Origin: Candidatus Bathyarchaeota archaeon | GTDB lineage: Archaea; Thermoproteota; Bathyarchaeia; TCS64 | Assembly: GCA_026394265.1 (NCBI GenBank) | Contig: JAPKYO010000004.1 | Location: 1 to 50,790 of the forward strand | DNA: 50,790 nucleotides | Direction: 5' to 3' | In this document: positions 32,480 through 40,935 of the stretch, in pieces | How positions within the stretch are numbered: position 1 is the first letter of the stretch | Layout: each line of letters begins with the position of its first letter | Notes under the pieces: generated by a model | Database searches by the model: none | What the model was told of the DNA's origin: nothing | Seen by the model: the letters and a program-made list of their open reading frames with translations, nothing else | Program-made: the position numbers and the translations under genes

Positions 32480-33145
32480 ATGAAGAAGATCGGGATGCTC
32501 ACAATAGGGCAGTCGCCCCGCGACGACATCCTCCCAGGGCTCAAGGAGATACTCGGCAAGAACGTCGAGATAGTCGAGGCCGGCGCCCTGGACGGCAAGA
32601 CGATGGAGGACGTTAAGAAGATCCCCCTACGCGTCGAGGACTACATCCTCGTCAGCAGGATGAGGGACGGCACAGAGATCAAGATCACCAAGAAGTACAT
32701 CCTACCCATGATGCAGGAGAAGCTCGACCTGCTCGAATCCAAGGGAATACGCCTCACCGTCGTCATGTGCACGGGCAAGTTCCCACAGTTCAAGTCGAAG
32801 GGCCTCGTCGTCACACCGATGGAGATACTGAAGGGCGTCCTGGAGGGCTGCCTCAAGGAGGGCAAACTCGGCGTCGTCTACCCCACCGCGGAGCAGATAC
32901 CCATGGGCGAGAAGGAGTGGGGCCGCCCCGGCGTCACCATCTACAGCGACACCGTCAGCCCATACGAGCCAAAGGACGTCGAGGGACTATGCAGCCGCCT
33001 CGCGGCACAGAACCTCGACCTCATCCTCCTAAACTGCTTCGGCTTCCCCACGGACATCCGTAAGAGGGTCGCAGCGAAGACGGGCAAGCCGGTGGTGCAG
33101 GCGAACACGATGGTAGCACACGTACTCGCCGAGATGCTCAACTAG
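32480..33145 (+). CDS. aroM: AroM-family protein
   Basis: A 221-residue cytoplasmic protein of the AroM family, named from an E. coli gene of unknown function near shikimate kinase. Family features: IGMLTIGQSPRDDI at the start, VEAGALDG, LVVMCTGKF-like VMCTGKFP, VVYPTAEQ and LLNCFGFP. It may be related to Asp/Glu racemase-like folds with two conserved Cys (CTGKFP, NCFGFP), but activity is unproven. It lies far from the aro operon here. A TATA-like GATTTTAACC about 30 bases upstream fits leaderless initiation. The 3' end overlaps rlmE (convergent) by 4 bases. Confidence 0.85.
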   Translation: MKKIGMLTIGQSPRDDILPGLKEILGKNVEIVEAGALDGKTMEDVKKIPLRVEDYILVSRMRDGTEIKITKKYILPMMQEKLDLLESKGIRLTVVMCTGKFPQFKSKGLVVTPMEILKGVLEGCLKEGKLGVVYPTAEQIPMGEKEWGRPGVTIYSDTVSPYEPKDVEGLCSRLAAQNLDLILLNCFGFPTDIRKRVAAKTGKPVVQANTMVAHVLAEMLN

Positions 33146-33891
33146 GGCTTCTTCTTACCGTATTCCTCAGGTTCACCGTAGTCGGGGAGGTTCTCGCCGG
33201 GGAGGGGTTCCTCCTCCTGCTGCTCCCCTTCGGCGATTGGCTGGGGTTTTCCCTCCGGATTAAAGTCCTCGGGTAGTACCCTGTCCCTGCGGAGGTTCTT
33301 GGCGACGACGTAGACCTCGGCGCTTCCCTTCCGGGAGGCCAGCGGCTTCACGATTATTACCTTCTCGAACATCGCCCTCATCTCGTTGATGAATGCCTCG
33401 TGCTCCTTGCCCTGGAAGACCTTGACTATCATCCAGCCGTCCTCCCTGAGGAGTTTGTCGGCGATGCTCAGGGCGATGCGCGCGAGGTGTATCTGGCGCA
33501 GGTCGTCTACCTCCCAGACGCCCATGACGTTCTGCGCCATGTCACTCATGACGACGTCCGCCTTCTCGCCGTGGAACCTGCCGAGGATCGCCCCCTGCAC
33601 CGCCGGGTCCCTCACGTCGCCGACGATGGTCTCGACGTTCTCCATGTAGAGGTCATCGATCTCCTTCAGGTCGACGCCGAGGACGAGGCCGCCATCGATG
33701 GATTCGCCCGCGACCTGCAGCCAGCCGCCTGGGGCGGCGCCTAGGTCGAGGACCCACTTCGCCCCCTCGAAGAACTTGAACTCCTCGTTGAGCTGTTTGA
33801 GCTTGTAGCTGGCCCTGCTTCTGTAGCCCTCGGCTTTGGCCTTGTTGTAGTAGTGTTCGGTCTTGCGCTCGTGGAGCCATCGGCTGGGCAT
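33142..33891 (-). CDS. rlmE: rRNA (uridine-2'-O-)-methyltransferase, RlmE/FtsJ family
   Basis: 2'-O-methylates rRNA or tRNA with SAM. Motifs: YRSRASYKLKQLNEEF (catalytic Lys), VLDLGAAPGGWLQVA (SAM site), VMSDMAQN (Asp), MIVKVFQG (Lys) and KGSAEVYVV (Glu), the K-D-K-E tetrad. The 249-residue protein ends with an acidic Pro/Glu-rich tail of about 45 residues instead of the TRAM domain seen in some archaeal members. Start ATG at 33891. It is followed upstream by trm1 on the same strand. Confidence 0.93.
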   Translation of the reverse strand: MPSRWLHERKTEHYYNKAKAEGYRSRASYKLKQLNEEFKFFEGAKWVLDLGAAPGGWLQVAGESIDGGLVLGVDLKEIDDLYMENVETIVGDVRDPAVQGAILGRFHGEKADVVMSDMAQNVMGVWEVDDLRQIHLARIALSIADKLLREDGWMIVKVFQGKEHEAFINEMRAMFEKVIIVKPLASRKGSAEVYVVAKNLRRDRVLPEDFNPEGKPQPIAEGEQQEEEPLPGENLPDYGEPEEYGKKKP

Positions 33892-33914
33892 GGTTTTCCG
33901 ATCCCTTCGCGGGT

Positions 33915-35099
33915 CTATCCTTTAATAACGTTTGTTAAATCTGCGGCGCTGGCGGTGGTCCTGATGCCCCGCGGGTCGAAGTGGGTGCGCGTCGCCCTGA
34001 AACCGGAGGCCGCGAGCTTCCCCATCACCTCCTCCATGTTGAGGCTCGACCTCCCCGCGCGGTGGCTGAACTCGTCTAGGTGATAGTAGGTGGGCGGGAA
34101 ACCGATCTCGCCGCGTATCGTCTCGACTAGGCGGATGAGCCGCGGCTCCCAGCCACCGATCTTCACCGCCTTCTCCAGCATCTCCCCGGTGAACGAGTCG
34201 TCGGCGAGGTCGCCGAGCCACATGGGGCCTCCGACGACCATCTGCCCTCCGCAGGCGGTGCACGTCCTCGACGCCTTCAGGTAGGCCCCCTTCACCGCCT
34301 CCCTGTGGAAGCACCGGGGGCAGTGCACGATGTAACCCATCTCGGCGAGCGCCGCATCCGCCGGCTTGGCGCTGTGCGTGAGGCTCAGGTAGACGCGTAC
34401 GTAGTGGTCGGCGTAGTAGCCGAAGAGTGGCTTGACGCCCATCTCGTGGATAGCCGCGGCGCGGACGGCGGCGCCGACGACGAGGCGCAGCGCGACCTCG
34501 TGTGTGTAGACGGTCCTCAGCGGTTTCCCCCCGTACTTGCGGAGGCACGCGGTGGGGCTGACGCCGCAGAGTGGCGCCATGTCCGTCGCCGTGAGGGCGA
34601 TCATGCCCCCGTCCCTCGTGGCGCGCACCGCCGAGTCGAGGAACTCCGAGGGCGAGCCGAAGGGGTCGATGTCGACGTAGTCGATCCTGTTCATGGGGCT
34701 GCTGTGGAGGTTGAGCATGAGGTTGGCGTCCATGAAGCGGACGGTCACCCTGTCGGAGATGCCGTTTCGGCGGGCGTTCTCCTCGGATATCTGGACGCCG
34801 CTCGGGTTGAGGTCTCCCATGGTGACTCTCCCCGCCCCCGCCTCGAGCGCGAGGCGTATCCCCCTGACTCCGCAGCCGCACATCGGCTCACAAGCCTCAA
34901 CCGGCCTCCCGAGTCTGTCCCCTAGGGTCGAGACAGCTAGGACCGCGGTGTCCCTGTTGAGCCTCATCAGGGGGTTGTAGAAGACTGCCGCCCTGCTGCG
35001 GGCGTGGTCGAGCGGCTCCCCCTCACCCTTTTTAATGATGGGTACGAGGAGCCTCGCGGCGCCCTCCGCGGTCTCCTCTACGGGGAACCAGAACTCCAT
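33915..35099 (-). CDS. trm1: tRNA (guanine26-N2)-dimethyltransferase
   Basis: Methylates G26 of tRNA. FYNPLMRLNRDTAVLAV, CGVRGIRLALEAG, YVDIDPFGSPSEFLDSAVR (motif IV) and ALTATDMAPLCG are Trm1 signatures. A zinc site is formed by CPRCF and CTACGG (near residues 260-285). The C-terminal part contains PTYYHLDEFSHR. 394 residues, normal. ATG at 35099. It lies upstream of rlmE with 23 bases between, so the two RNA methyltransferases may be co-transcribed. Confidence 0.95.
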   Translation of the reverse strand: MEFWFPVEETAEGAARLLVPIIKKGEGEPLDHARSRAAVFYNPLMRLNRDTAVLAVSTLGDRLGRPVEACEPMCGCGVRGIRLALEAGAGRVTMGDLNPSGVQISEENARRNGISDRVTVRFMDANLMLNLHSSPMNRIDYVDIDPFGSPSEFLDSAVRATRDGGMIALTATDMAPLCGVSPTACLRKYGGKPLRTVYTHEVALRLVVGAAVRAAAIHEMGVKPLFGYYADHYVRVYLSLTHSAKPADAALAEMGYIVHCPRCFHREAVKGAYLKASRTCTACGGQMVVGGPMWLGDLADDSFTGEMLEKAVKIGGWEPRLIRLVETIRGEIGFPPTYYHLDEFSHRAGRSSLNMEEVMGKLAASGFRATRTHFDPRGIRTTASAADLTNVIKG

Positions 35100-35125
35100 G
35101 GCGGTTGAAGGGGGTGTCTCGTCTT

Positions 35126-36172
35126 TTATCCTTTCTTCAAGGCGATCTTCGCGTCGAGGCCCAGCTCCTGGCTGATCTTGCTGATCTGCTCCCAGGTATC
35201 CTCCGGTAGCTGTATGCCGTCGTGGAGCCTCTGCGCCTTGCTTATCCTCTCCGGGTCCCCGGGGATGAGCACGGTCTGCCCCTTCTCCGGCTTACGCGAC
35301 TTCACGATCTTGATGACCTCTGTGGACTTCTCCTTGAAGGCGTCGAGGCCGACGAATGCCTCGGGGTTTATGGCTATGCAGAAGACGCCGTTGGGGCTCG
35401 GGGGGTTCTGGCTGTCGTCCATGCTCGTCCTGCTCCCGGTGAGGGCGGCTCCGAGCAGCTCGGAGGCCATCTGGACTCCGTAGCCCTTGTGCTCGCCGAA
35501 GCCGACGAGGTAGCCGCCGTCGTAGAAGGCGTTGGGGTCGTCGGTTGGGTTTCCATTCTTGTCCCTTATCCAGTGGCTTGGGACCTTGGCGTGCTTGGCG
35601 CGCGCCACGCTGAGCTTCCCCGCCGCGGCGAGGCTCGTGGCGTAGTCCATGAGGAAGTTCTCACCCGTCGCCGTGGGGGTGCTTATGCTGGCGGGGTTGG
35701 TGCCGAAGGTCCTCCCGGTGCCGTGGAATGGGGAGACGAGGGGGTTGCCCACGTTGGCGAACATCATCCCCACCATGTCCTGCTCAGTCGCCCACGTCGT
35801 GTAGTAGCCGAGGCGGCCGATGTGGTTGATGTTGAAGCCGCCTACGGCGGCGACCATGCTGGTCTTCGCTTTCTCCACGGCGACCTCGATCATCTTCTTG
35901 GCCGTGATCTGGCCGAAGCCCCACCGCCCATCGATGTAGGCGGATGAGGGCGTCTCCTTCACTATCCGGGGGTTCTCCTTGGGGTGGATGTGCCCGACCT
36001 TGATCCGTTCCCCGTAGACGGAGAAGTAGAAGACTCCGTGGCTGTCGTGCCCGCAGAGGTTCGCCTCGACGAGTGTCTCGGAGACGAACTCCGCTTTGGC
36101 CTTCGGCGCCCCTAGGGCGACGAATATCTGGGTCCCGAGCTCCCTGAGCCCCTGGGCCTCGGTTATAATCAT
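35126..36172 (-). CDS. Malate/L-lactate dehydrogenase family (Ldh2-type) oxidoreductase
   Basis: NAD(P)-dependent 2-hydroxyacid dehydrogenase of the Ldh2 superfamily, not the classical Rossmann MDH. HDSHGVFYF (substrate site), NINHIGRLGYY, GTNPASISTP and GFGEHKGYGVQMASELLGAALTGS are typical. The substrate (malate, lactate, ureidoglycolate or sulfolactate) cannot be read from sequence. ATG at 36172 gives 348 residues; upstream sequence in the same frame is antisense and lacks similarity. It is 38 bases after the threonine aldolase gene, probably the same transcript. Confidence 0.9.
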   Translation of the reverse strand: MIITEAQGLRELGTQIFVALGAPKAKAEFVSETLVEANLCGHDSHGVFYFSVYGERIKVGHIHPKENPRIVKETPSSAYIDGRWGFGQITAKKMIEVAVEKAKTSMVAAVGGFNINHIGRLGYYTTWATEQDMVGMMFANVGNPLVSPFHGTGRTFGTNPASISTPTATGENFLMDYATSLAAAGKLSVARAKHAKVPSHWIRDKNGNPTDDPNAFYDGGYLVGFGEHKGYGVQMASELLGAALTGSRTSMDDSQNPPSPNGVFCIAINPEAFVGLDAFKEKSTEVIKIVKSRKPEKGQTVLIPGDPERISKAQRLHDGIQLPEDTWEQISKISQELGLDAKIALKKG

Positions 36173-36210
36173 AAAGAAGGAAGCGTGGGGAGGTTGTAAA
36201 AAAGGGTTGG

Positions 36211-37239
36211 CTACTTTACCTGCTTGGCGAGGCCTTCGATGAAGGCCTTGATGTCCTCGCGCTCGATGCCGTAGTGGGTGCATAGGCGCGTGCCGCCGCC
36301 GTGCCCCTCGCTCTTCCAGCCGATCTTCTTCGTCGCCTTGTTCCAGTCGGCATCCTTCCACCCGATGGGCGTGTAGTCGATGTAGACCATGTTGGTCTGG
36401 ACCTGGTTCACGACCTTTATCCCCATCTTGCCGAGCCCCTCGGCGAGTAGCTTGGCGTTGTCGTGGTCGTCCTTGAGCCTGTCCACCATCTTCGTCATGG
36501 CGATTATGCCGGGGGCCGCGATGATGCCCGCCTGCCTCATGCCTCCGCCGAGCATCTTCCTGTACTTCCTCGCCTTATTGACGACGTCGGCTGGGCCGAC
36601 CACGAGGCTCCCAACGGGGGCGCTGAGTCCCTTGCTGAGGCATATCTGGACGGTGTCCGCGTACTTTGTCAGCTCCTTGACGTCTACGCCGAGGGCGACT
36701 GAGGCGTTGAAGACCCTCGCGCCGTCCATGTGGACTGCGAGGTTGTGCTTCTTAGCCACGTCCCAGTCGGCCTTCATCTGCTTGGGGGTGAGCGCGATGC
36801 CTCCCGCGGAGTTGTGTGTGTTCTCGATGCAGATGAGGCTCGTCGGCGGGTAGTGGATGTTCTCCGCCCTGATGGCCTTCTCGATGTCCTCGGGCTTCAT
36901 CCAGCCGAGTTCACCGGGGACGGTGCGCGCCATGAGCTGCCCCATGACGGCGAGGCCGCCCACCTCGTTCACGAAGATGTGGCTCTTCTGCTCGAGTATG
37001 ATCTCGTCGCCGCGCTGGGTGTGGGCGAGGACGCAGACCGCGTTCCCCATCGTCCCGCTCGTGACGAAGAGCCCCGCCTCCTTGCCCGTGATCTCCGCGG
37101 CTATCCTCTCAAGCTCGTTTACCGTCGGGTCGTCGTGCATGACGTCGTCCCCGACCTTTGCCTTATACGCCGCCTCCCTCATCTCGGGCGTCGGCCACGT
37201 AACCGTGTCGCTCCTGAAGTCCAGGTTCTTTTCGACCAT
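36211..37239 (-). CDS. ltaE: Low-specificity L-threonine aldolase
   Basis: PLP enzyme that splits Thr or allo-Thr to Gly and acetaldehyde (342 residues). DFRSDTVTWPTPEMREA, GDDVMHDDPTVNELE, VTSGTMGNAVC, HMDGARVFNA and the PLP Lys in ICLSKGLSAPVGSLV follow the LtaE pattern. The ATG at 37239 matches the family start. It may supply glycine; the downstream Ldh2-type dehydrogenase has no obvious biochemical link. Confidence 0.93.
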   Translation of the reverse strand: MVEKNLDFRSDTVTWPTPEMREAAYKAKVGDDVMHDDPTVNELERIAAEITGKEAGLFVTSGTMGNAVCVLAHTQRGDEIILEQKSHIFVNEVGGLAVMGQLMARTVPGELGWMKPEDIEKAIRAENIHYPPTSLICIENTHNSAGGIALTPKQMKADWDVAKKHNLAVHMDGARVFNASVALGVDVKELTKYADTVQICLSKGLSAPVGSLVVGPADVVNKARKYRKMLGGGMRQAGIIAAPGIIAMTKMVDRLKDDHDNAKLLAEGLGKMGIKVVNQVQTNMVYIDYTPIGWKDADWNKATKKIGWKSEGHGGGTRLCTHYGIEREDIKAFIEGLAKQVK

Positions 37240-37339
37240 TGAAAGTCAAGTATCCATGGAGGCGTCCCTCGCTTAAGGAATTTGGGGGTGTTTCTGAATA
37301 AGCCTTATCAGAGACTAGCTCGCAGGACACCTGATAGCG

Positions 37340-38224
37340 TTGCCGGAGAAACCCAGTATATTCAGCAAGAAGGCGTTGATAGCCCTCGTCTTCATAGCAC
37401 TCTTCACCCTTAGCCTAGCCGCCGTCTTCCTCAACCCCTCGCCGGCCTCGGAGACCAACGTAGGCTATGTCAACGTCAGTCGGAGCGAGAGCTACTGGGA
37501 GAACACACTCGGTAACGTGACAGAGGCGAGGTACCTCGTCAACTACGGAATATATGCGGTCTCCGCTGCCCCGAAGGTCACCATAACGGACAAGGCCGAG
37601 GCGCACCTGAAGCAGATCGATATCGCGCAGGATACCTCAAACGTGAAGGTTAGCTACGATGAGGCGACCGGCACGATAACCGTCGTCGTAACCGACATGG
37701 TCGCTGCGGACAAGGTGTTCGCTCAGGTCGCATTCGATATGGATCCCGTCGACATCTTCGCCCCCGGGGAGAGGCCGACGACTAGCGTTACACCTGAGAA
37801 CATCTACTGGGGGGACAATACACAGGTTGACATAAGCATCGCCCCCTTCAGGGTAACGAGGACCGTGAACGTGACCGAGGTGGGCGTCTACACATGGCTC
37901 ACGAACGCCGTAGCCGAGATATCCAACGTCTCGACGACCCCCACGGCAGTGTGCGACCCCCCCGCCTACCAGGCCATCTGGCAGTACAAGGCCCCCACAG
38001 CGTACAACTACGCCGCCCACAGGGCCAACTACACCGTGAGGCTCCCCACAACGACGCAGAGCGGAGACATACTGCTCAGGACGTGGGTTGAGGTAAGGTA
38101 CTCCGGGGCGCTGAGGATGGCGAAGGATGGGACGATAGCCGGGGCAGACGGCTACTTCTTCAGGGTGGATTACTCGATAAGCTACCAGTACGAGAAGGCT
38201 ATCTCGACTCGATCCGTGGGTTAG
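37340..38224 (+). CDS. Membrane-anchored or exported protein of unknown function
   Basis: A 294-residue protein with one N-terminal hydrophobic segment (KKALIALVFIALFTLSLAAVFL, residues 11-32) and then a polar, Thr/Val-rich beta-like extracytoplasmic region with several N-glycosylation-type sites (NVS, NVT, NYT). No known domain is recognised. TTG at 37340 follows a TATA-like CTTATCAG at about 37302-37309. The 3' end overlaps the convergent hydrolase by 4 bases. It may be a surface protein; function unknown. Confidence 0.6.
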   Translation: MPEKPSIFSKKALIALVFIALFTLSLAAVFLNPSPASETNVGYVNVSRSESYWENTLGNVTEARYLVNYGIYAVSAAPKVTITDKAEAHLKQIDIAQDTSNVKVSYDEATGTITVVVTDMVAADKVFAQVAFDMDPVDIFAPGERPTTSVTPENIYWGDNTQVDISIAPFRVTRTVNVTEVGVYTWLTNAVAEISNVSTTPTAVCDPPAYQAIWQYKAPTAYNYAAHRANYTVRLPTTTQSGDILLRTWVEVRYSGALRMAKDGTIAGADGYFFRVDYSISYQYEKAISTRSVG

Positions 38225-38871
38225 CTGTAGAGTTCTGCGTTTCTCAGGGCGAGTTTGAGTTTGTCCTCCGCGCCCTGGAGCACGGGGACGCCGTGCCCCG
38301 CGAGCATAACGTCGACCCTCAGCCTCGTCAGCTTCCTCAGAGACTCTATCAGGTCCTCGATGCTCCCCGAGTCCCCGTCGAAGCGGCCGAAGTAGCCATC
38401 CGGGAAGGCGGTGTCCCCGGAGAAGAGTATCCTCGGCTCCCTCGCGTAAAGGCACATGCCCCCCTCGGTGTGGCCGGGTGTCCAGATGACCTCGAGCGGC
38501 CACAACTCCGTCTGGATGACGTCGCCCTCCTCCACCTTGACGAGGGCATCACCGAGGCTTGAGGCGATATACTTCGTGTCCTTCGAATGAACGTAGACTT
38601 TCGGGGTCGCCTTCTCAAGTATCAGGAAGGCGCCCATGGCGTGATCGTGGTGGGCGTGCGTCAGAACCACCTTATCCACGTTCCCCGGCTTAACCCCCAG
38701 CTGCTCCAGTTGGGGCCAGACGGGGTTCAGCCTGTTACCAACCCCCGTATCTATGATCGTCGCCTTCTCCCCGCCGACGACGTAGATGTTGCTGCAGAGT
38801 CCATCGCCCACTATCATGTGGACGCCGGCGAGGGTCGGCGAGTCATTGGGGAGGTTGATTATCTGAGGCAT
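38221..38871 (-). CDS. Metallo-beta-lactamase-fold hydrolase
   Basis: A 216-residue MBL-fold protein. The zinc motif is THAHHDHAMGAF; further ligands are the His in PGHTEGGMCLY, the Asp in FSGDTAFPDG and the His in AGHGVPVL. The start IIDTGVGNRL precedes it as in glyoxalase II-like enzymes. A glyoxalase, acyl-thioester or lactone hydrolase is possible; the substrate is unknown. ATG at 38871; convergent with the unknown membrane protein. Confidence 0.85.
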   Translation of the reverse strand: MPQIINLPNDSPTLAGVHMIVGDGLCSNIYVVGGEKATIIDTGVGNRLNPVWPQLEQLGVKPGNVDKVVLTHAHHDHAMGAFLILEKATPKVYVHSKDTKYIASSLGDALVKVEEGDVIQTELWPLEVIWTPGHTEGGMCLYAREPRILFSGDTAFPDGYFGRFDGDSGSIEDLIESLRKLTRLRVDVMLAGHGVPVLQGAEDKLKLALRNAELYS

Positions 38872-38912
38872 CCAGATCGGTTAGTCTGGGATGCGCCCCT
38901 GTTAAAAGGCTT

Positions 38913-39602
38913 CTAGGGGACGCGGATCAGGTGGAGGCGGAGCACAAGGTACCCCTCCTCGTAGTCGTAGTCGAGCCCATCTAGGTCGTGGCCGTCGGGG
39001 ATGTTGTAGTTCCTGCTGAAGTTCTTGTCCGCCGTGCTGTGTAGGTGGATCGATGCCCCGTTTGACTCAACGAGGATGGTCTTCTCCAGCTTCTTCGGCA
39101 GCTCCGCCGTGATGACGTATTCGACGTGCTCAAAGTTCTCGCCGCCGGGGAGGTTGCCCTCGCTGACCGTATAGTCCTCGTTCTCCGCGTATGTTGGTTT
39201 GCCCCTCGTGTGTATGAGCCAGGGGAGCAGGGACGCCGATGATATCGTTAGGAAGAATAGGAAGCTGTAGAGGCCGGCGACCCACGGGCTCACGTCCCCC
39301 ACTAGGAATGGGAAGATGACCGTTACCCCCTCGGAGGGTATCCCCGCTACTATGCCGGCGGCGGCGGTTGATAGCCCGACGATTACTAGAAGGAGGCCGC
39401 CGATGAGCATAACCTTCTTCCTCGTCGCCTTGATGGTGATGTCTTCCTCGATGCACTCGAGGCACCTGTGGGTTGCCTCGTCGTAGCAGTCCCTGCATAC
39501 GATGTGGCCGCACTTCGGGCACAGGGTGTCCGCCCCCTCGCCGCCGCAGACCCAGCAGTGGTCGTCCTTTATTCCGGTCACCAGGCGATCAACCCTACCC
39601 AT
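38913..39602 (-). CDS. Zinc-finger membrane protein of unknown function
   Basis: A 229-residue protein. Residues about 16-50 form a RING/B-box-like cysteine cluster (CWVCGGEGADTLCPKCGHIVCRDCYDEATHRCLEC), followed by two membrane segments (about 65-90 and 105-130). The C-terminal 100 residues are a polar domain (EHVEYVITAELPKKLEKTILVES). The 5' end overlaps the small membrane gene upstream by 25 bases, so the two are probably co-expressed. Function unknown. Confidence 0.6.
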   Translation of the reverse strand: MGRVDRLVTGIKDDHCWVCGGEGADTLCPKCGHIVCRDCYDEATHRCLECIEEDITIKATRKKVMLIGGLLLVIVGLSTAAAGIVAGIPSEGVTVIFPFLVGDVSPWVAGLYSFLFFLTISSASLLPWLIHTRGKPTYAENEDYTVSEGNLPGGENFEHVEYVITAELPKKLEKTILVESNGASIHLHSTADKNFSRNYNIPDGHDLDGLDYDYEEGYLVLRLHLIRVP

Positions 39603-39820
39603 GAGGCTGTGTAAAGGATGGCCGTGATGGCTATGCCTATTATTATGAAGAATTTAATGAGTTTCTTGCTCTCGCTCGCCTTGGCGAGGGGTCTGCTCAG
39701 GAAGCCGAGGCCTCTCCTGTCGAGTTCGGCAGGGTCGGCGCGTAAGCTGAGGTAGACCATTATCACGCCTAGCCACGCGATGATGAAGCCTACCCCGATT
39801 ACTGCGACGGACGTGCTCAC
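39578..39820 (-). CDS. Small two-helix membrane protein (DUF131/TIGR00304-like)
   Basis: An 80-residue protein with two hydrophobic helices (VAVIGVGFIIAWLGVIMVYLSL and LIKFFIIIGIAITAILYTASWVGLIAW) joined by a polar loop. It resembles the archaeal DUF131 family by length and layout; the match is by pattern only. It overlaps the zinc-finger membrane protein gene by 25 bases. Confidence 0.55.
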   Translation of the reverse strand: MSTSVAVIGVGFIIAWLGVIMVYLSLRADPAELDRRGLGFLSRPLAKASESKKLIKFFIIIGIAITAILYTASWVGLIAW

Positions 39821-39863
39821 TTGAACCTCTCACATCAGGCTGGGCGGGTTGTCTTAAACCTTT

Positions 39864-40514
39864 CTAGGTGCCCCAGAGGCTGGCCTTGCCCATATACTCG
39901 TTGACCTCCCACTCCCTTATGGAGACGTTGTCCACGTCAACGACGTATATGGCGTGTAGGCGCGCGTTCCGTATCTCCTCGATGCTGACCGGCGGGTTGC
40001 TGTAGTAGAGGTCGCAGAGCTTCTTTATCGAGGCGATCTCCTCCTCGGTGCGGAACCGGGGAGGCTTGGTGAGGCTGGGCGGTATCTGGAGGACGTAGTA
40101 GGGGGGCGTGGCGAGGACGAACTTGCTCGCGTAGCCGCTGTAGCGGGTTATCTTGCTCGCCGCCCTGGCCCTGAGGTAGATGAGTGGGTCGAGGGCATTC
40201 TCCGGGGGGACGAAGCCCGTCTCCGCCTCGACCATGAGGCTGCCGAGGCCCTTCTCGGCGTGGACATCCGTGCTTATCCCGTTCACCGCCGTCTCAAGCT
40301 GTACGTCGAACCCCGCTTCGATGAGGTGCGCGGCGCATACAAGCTCCATGACTGAGTGGTTGATCTTAACCCTGTTCTGGCGGTGCATCCTTTCGAGGTC
40401 GTCGCGGAGAACCCTTATCTTGGGGTGGTAAGTTGGGTCGATTTTTTCGAGAATCTTGAATACGACGGAGTCTACGTCTCGCATGAACTCCTCTGTAGAC
40501 CCTTTTGCCCCCAT
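39864..40514 (-). CDS. Archaeal hypothetical protein, possible PD-(D/E)XK-type nuclease
   Basis: A 216-residue soluble protein. The stretch LIEAGFDVQLETAVNGISTDVHAEKGLGSLMVEAETGFVPP has the layout of a restriction-endonuclease-like core (acidic residue, then E-x-E after a beta strand), but the Lys of the classic motif is not obvious. A second block, RARAASKITRYSGYASKFVLATPPYY, is also conserved-looking. I recall similar proteins in TACK archaea but no assigned function. The nuclease idea is inference. ATG at 40514. Confidence 0.55.
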   Translation of the reverse strand: MGAKGSTEEFMRDVDSVVFKILEKIDPTYHPKIRVLRDDLERMHRQNRVKINHSVMELVCAAHLIEAGFDVQLETAVNGISTDVHAEKGLGSLMVEAETGFVPPENALDPLIYLRARAASKITRYSGYASKFVLATPPYYVLQIPPSLTKPPRFRTEEEIASIKKLCDLYYSNPPVSIEEIRNARLHAIYVVDVDNVSIREWEVNEYMGKASLWGT

Positions 40515-40623
40515 TTATGCACCGGAGCCCTTACTCTCACTCAGTGAAACTAACTATTAAAGTGAACCGGTGACCCCCGGGAGGTGATAAATACCCCCAT
40601 GGGGGACAGTATTGCGACCAAAT

Positions 40624-40935
40624 ATGCCGGAAAAGAACGTTTGGGAGATATTCAGCACAGAGTGCCCGACCGTAAGCGAGGCTTACATGAAGCTCAGCCA
40701 GTCCATCTCGGCCCACGGCGGCTTGGACGATAAGACGCGACTACTCATCCTCATCGGCATCTACTCGACGACACGTGACCCGGTGGCGCTGCGCCACTTC
40801 GTCGGGTTGGCCCTAAAGGCGGGGATACCCAAGAAGCAGATAGAGTCCGCGGCGCTCCTCGCCTTCAACACGGGCGTGACCAACGCCGAGCTTGCCATCC
40901 CGATCATCGAGGAGATGGCAAAGAAGCAAGCGTAG
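40624..40935 (+). CDS. Carboxymuconolactone decarboxylase (CMD)-like protein
   Basis: A 103-residue all-helical protein. SISAHGGLDDKTRLLILIGIYSTTRDPVALRHFVGLALKAGIPKKQIESAALLAFNTG fits the CMD/AhpD fold. The redox CxxC and nearby His of peroxidase-type members are absent (only one Cys in the protein), so it is unlikely to be an AhpD-type reductase. ATG at 40624 follows GATAAATAC (40585-40593). The 3' end overlaps the convergent DUF123 gene by 32 bases. Confidence 0.7.
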   Translation: MPEKNVWEIFSTECPTVSEAYMKLSQSISAHGGLDDKTRLLILIGIYSTTRDPVALRHFVGLALKAGIPKKQIESAALLAFNTGVTNAELAIPIIEEMAKKQA

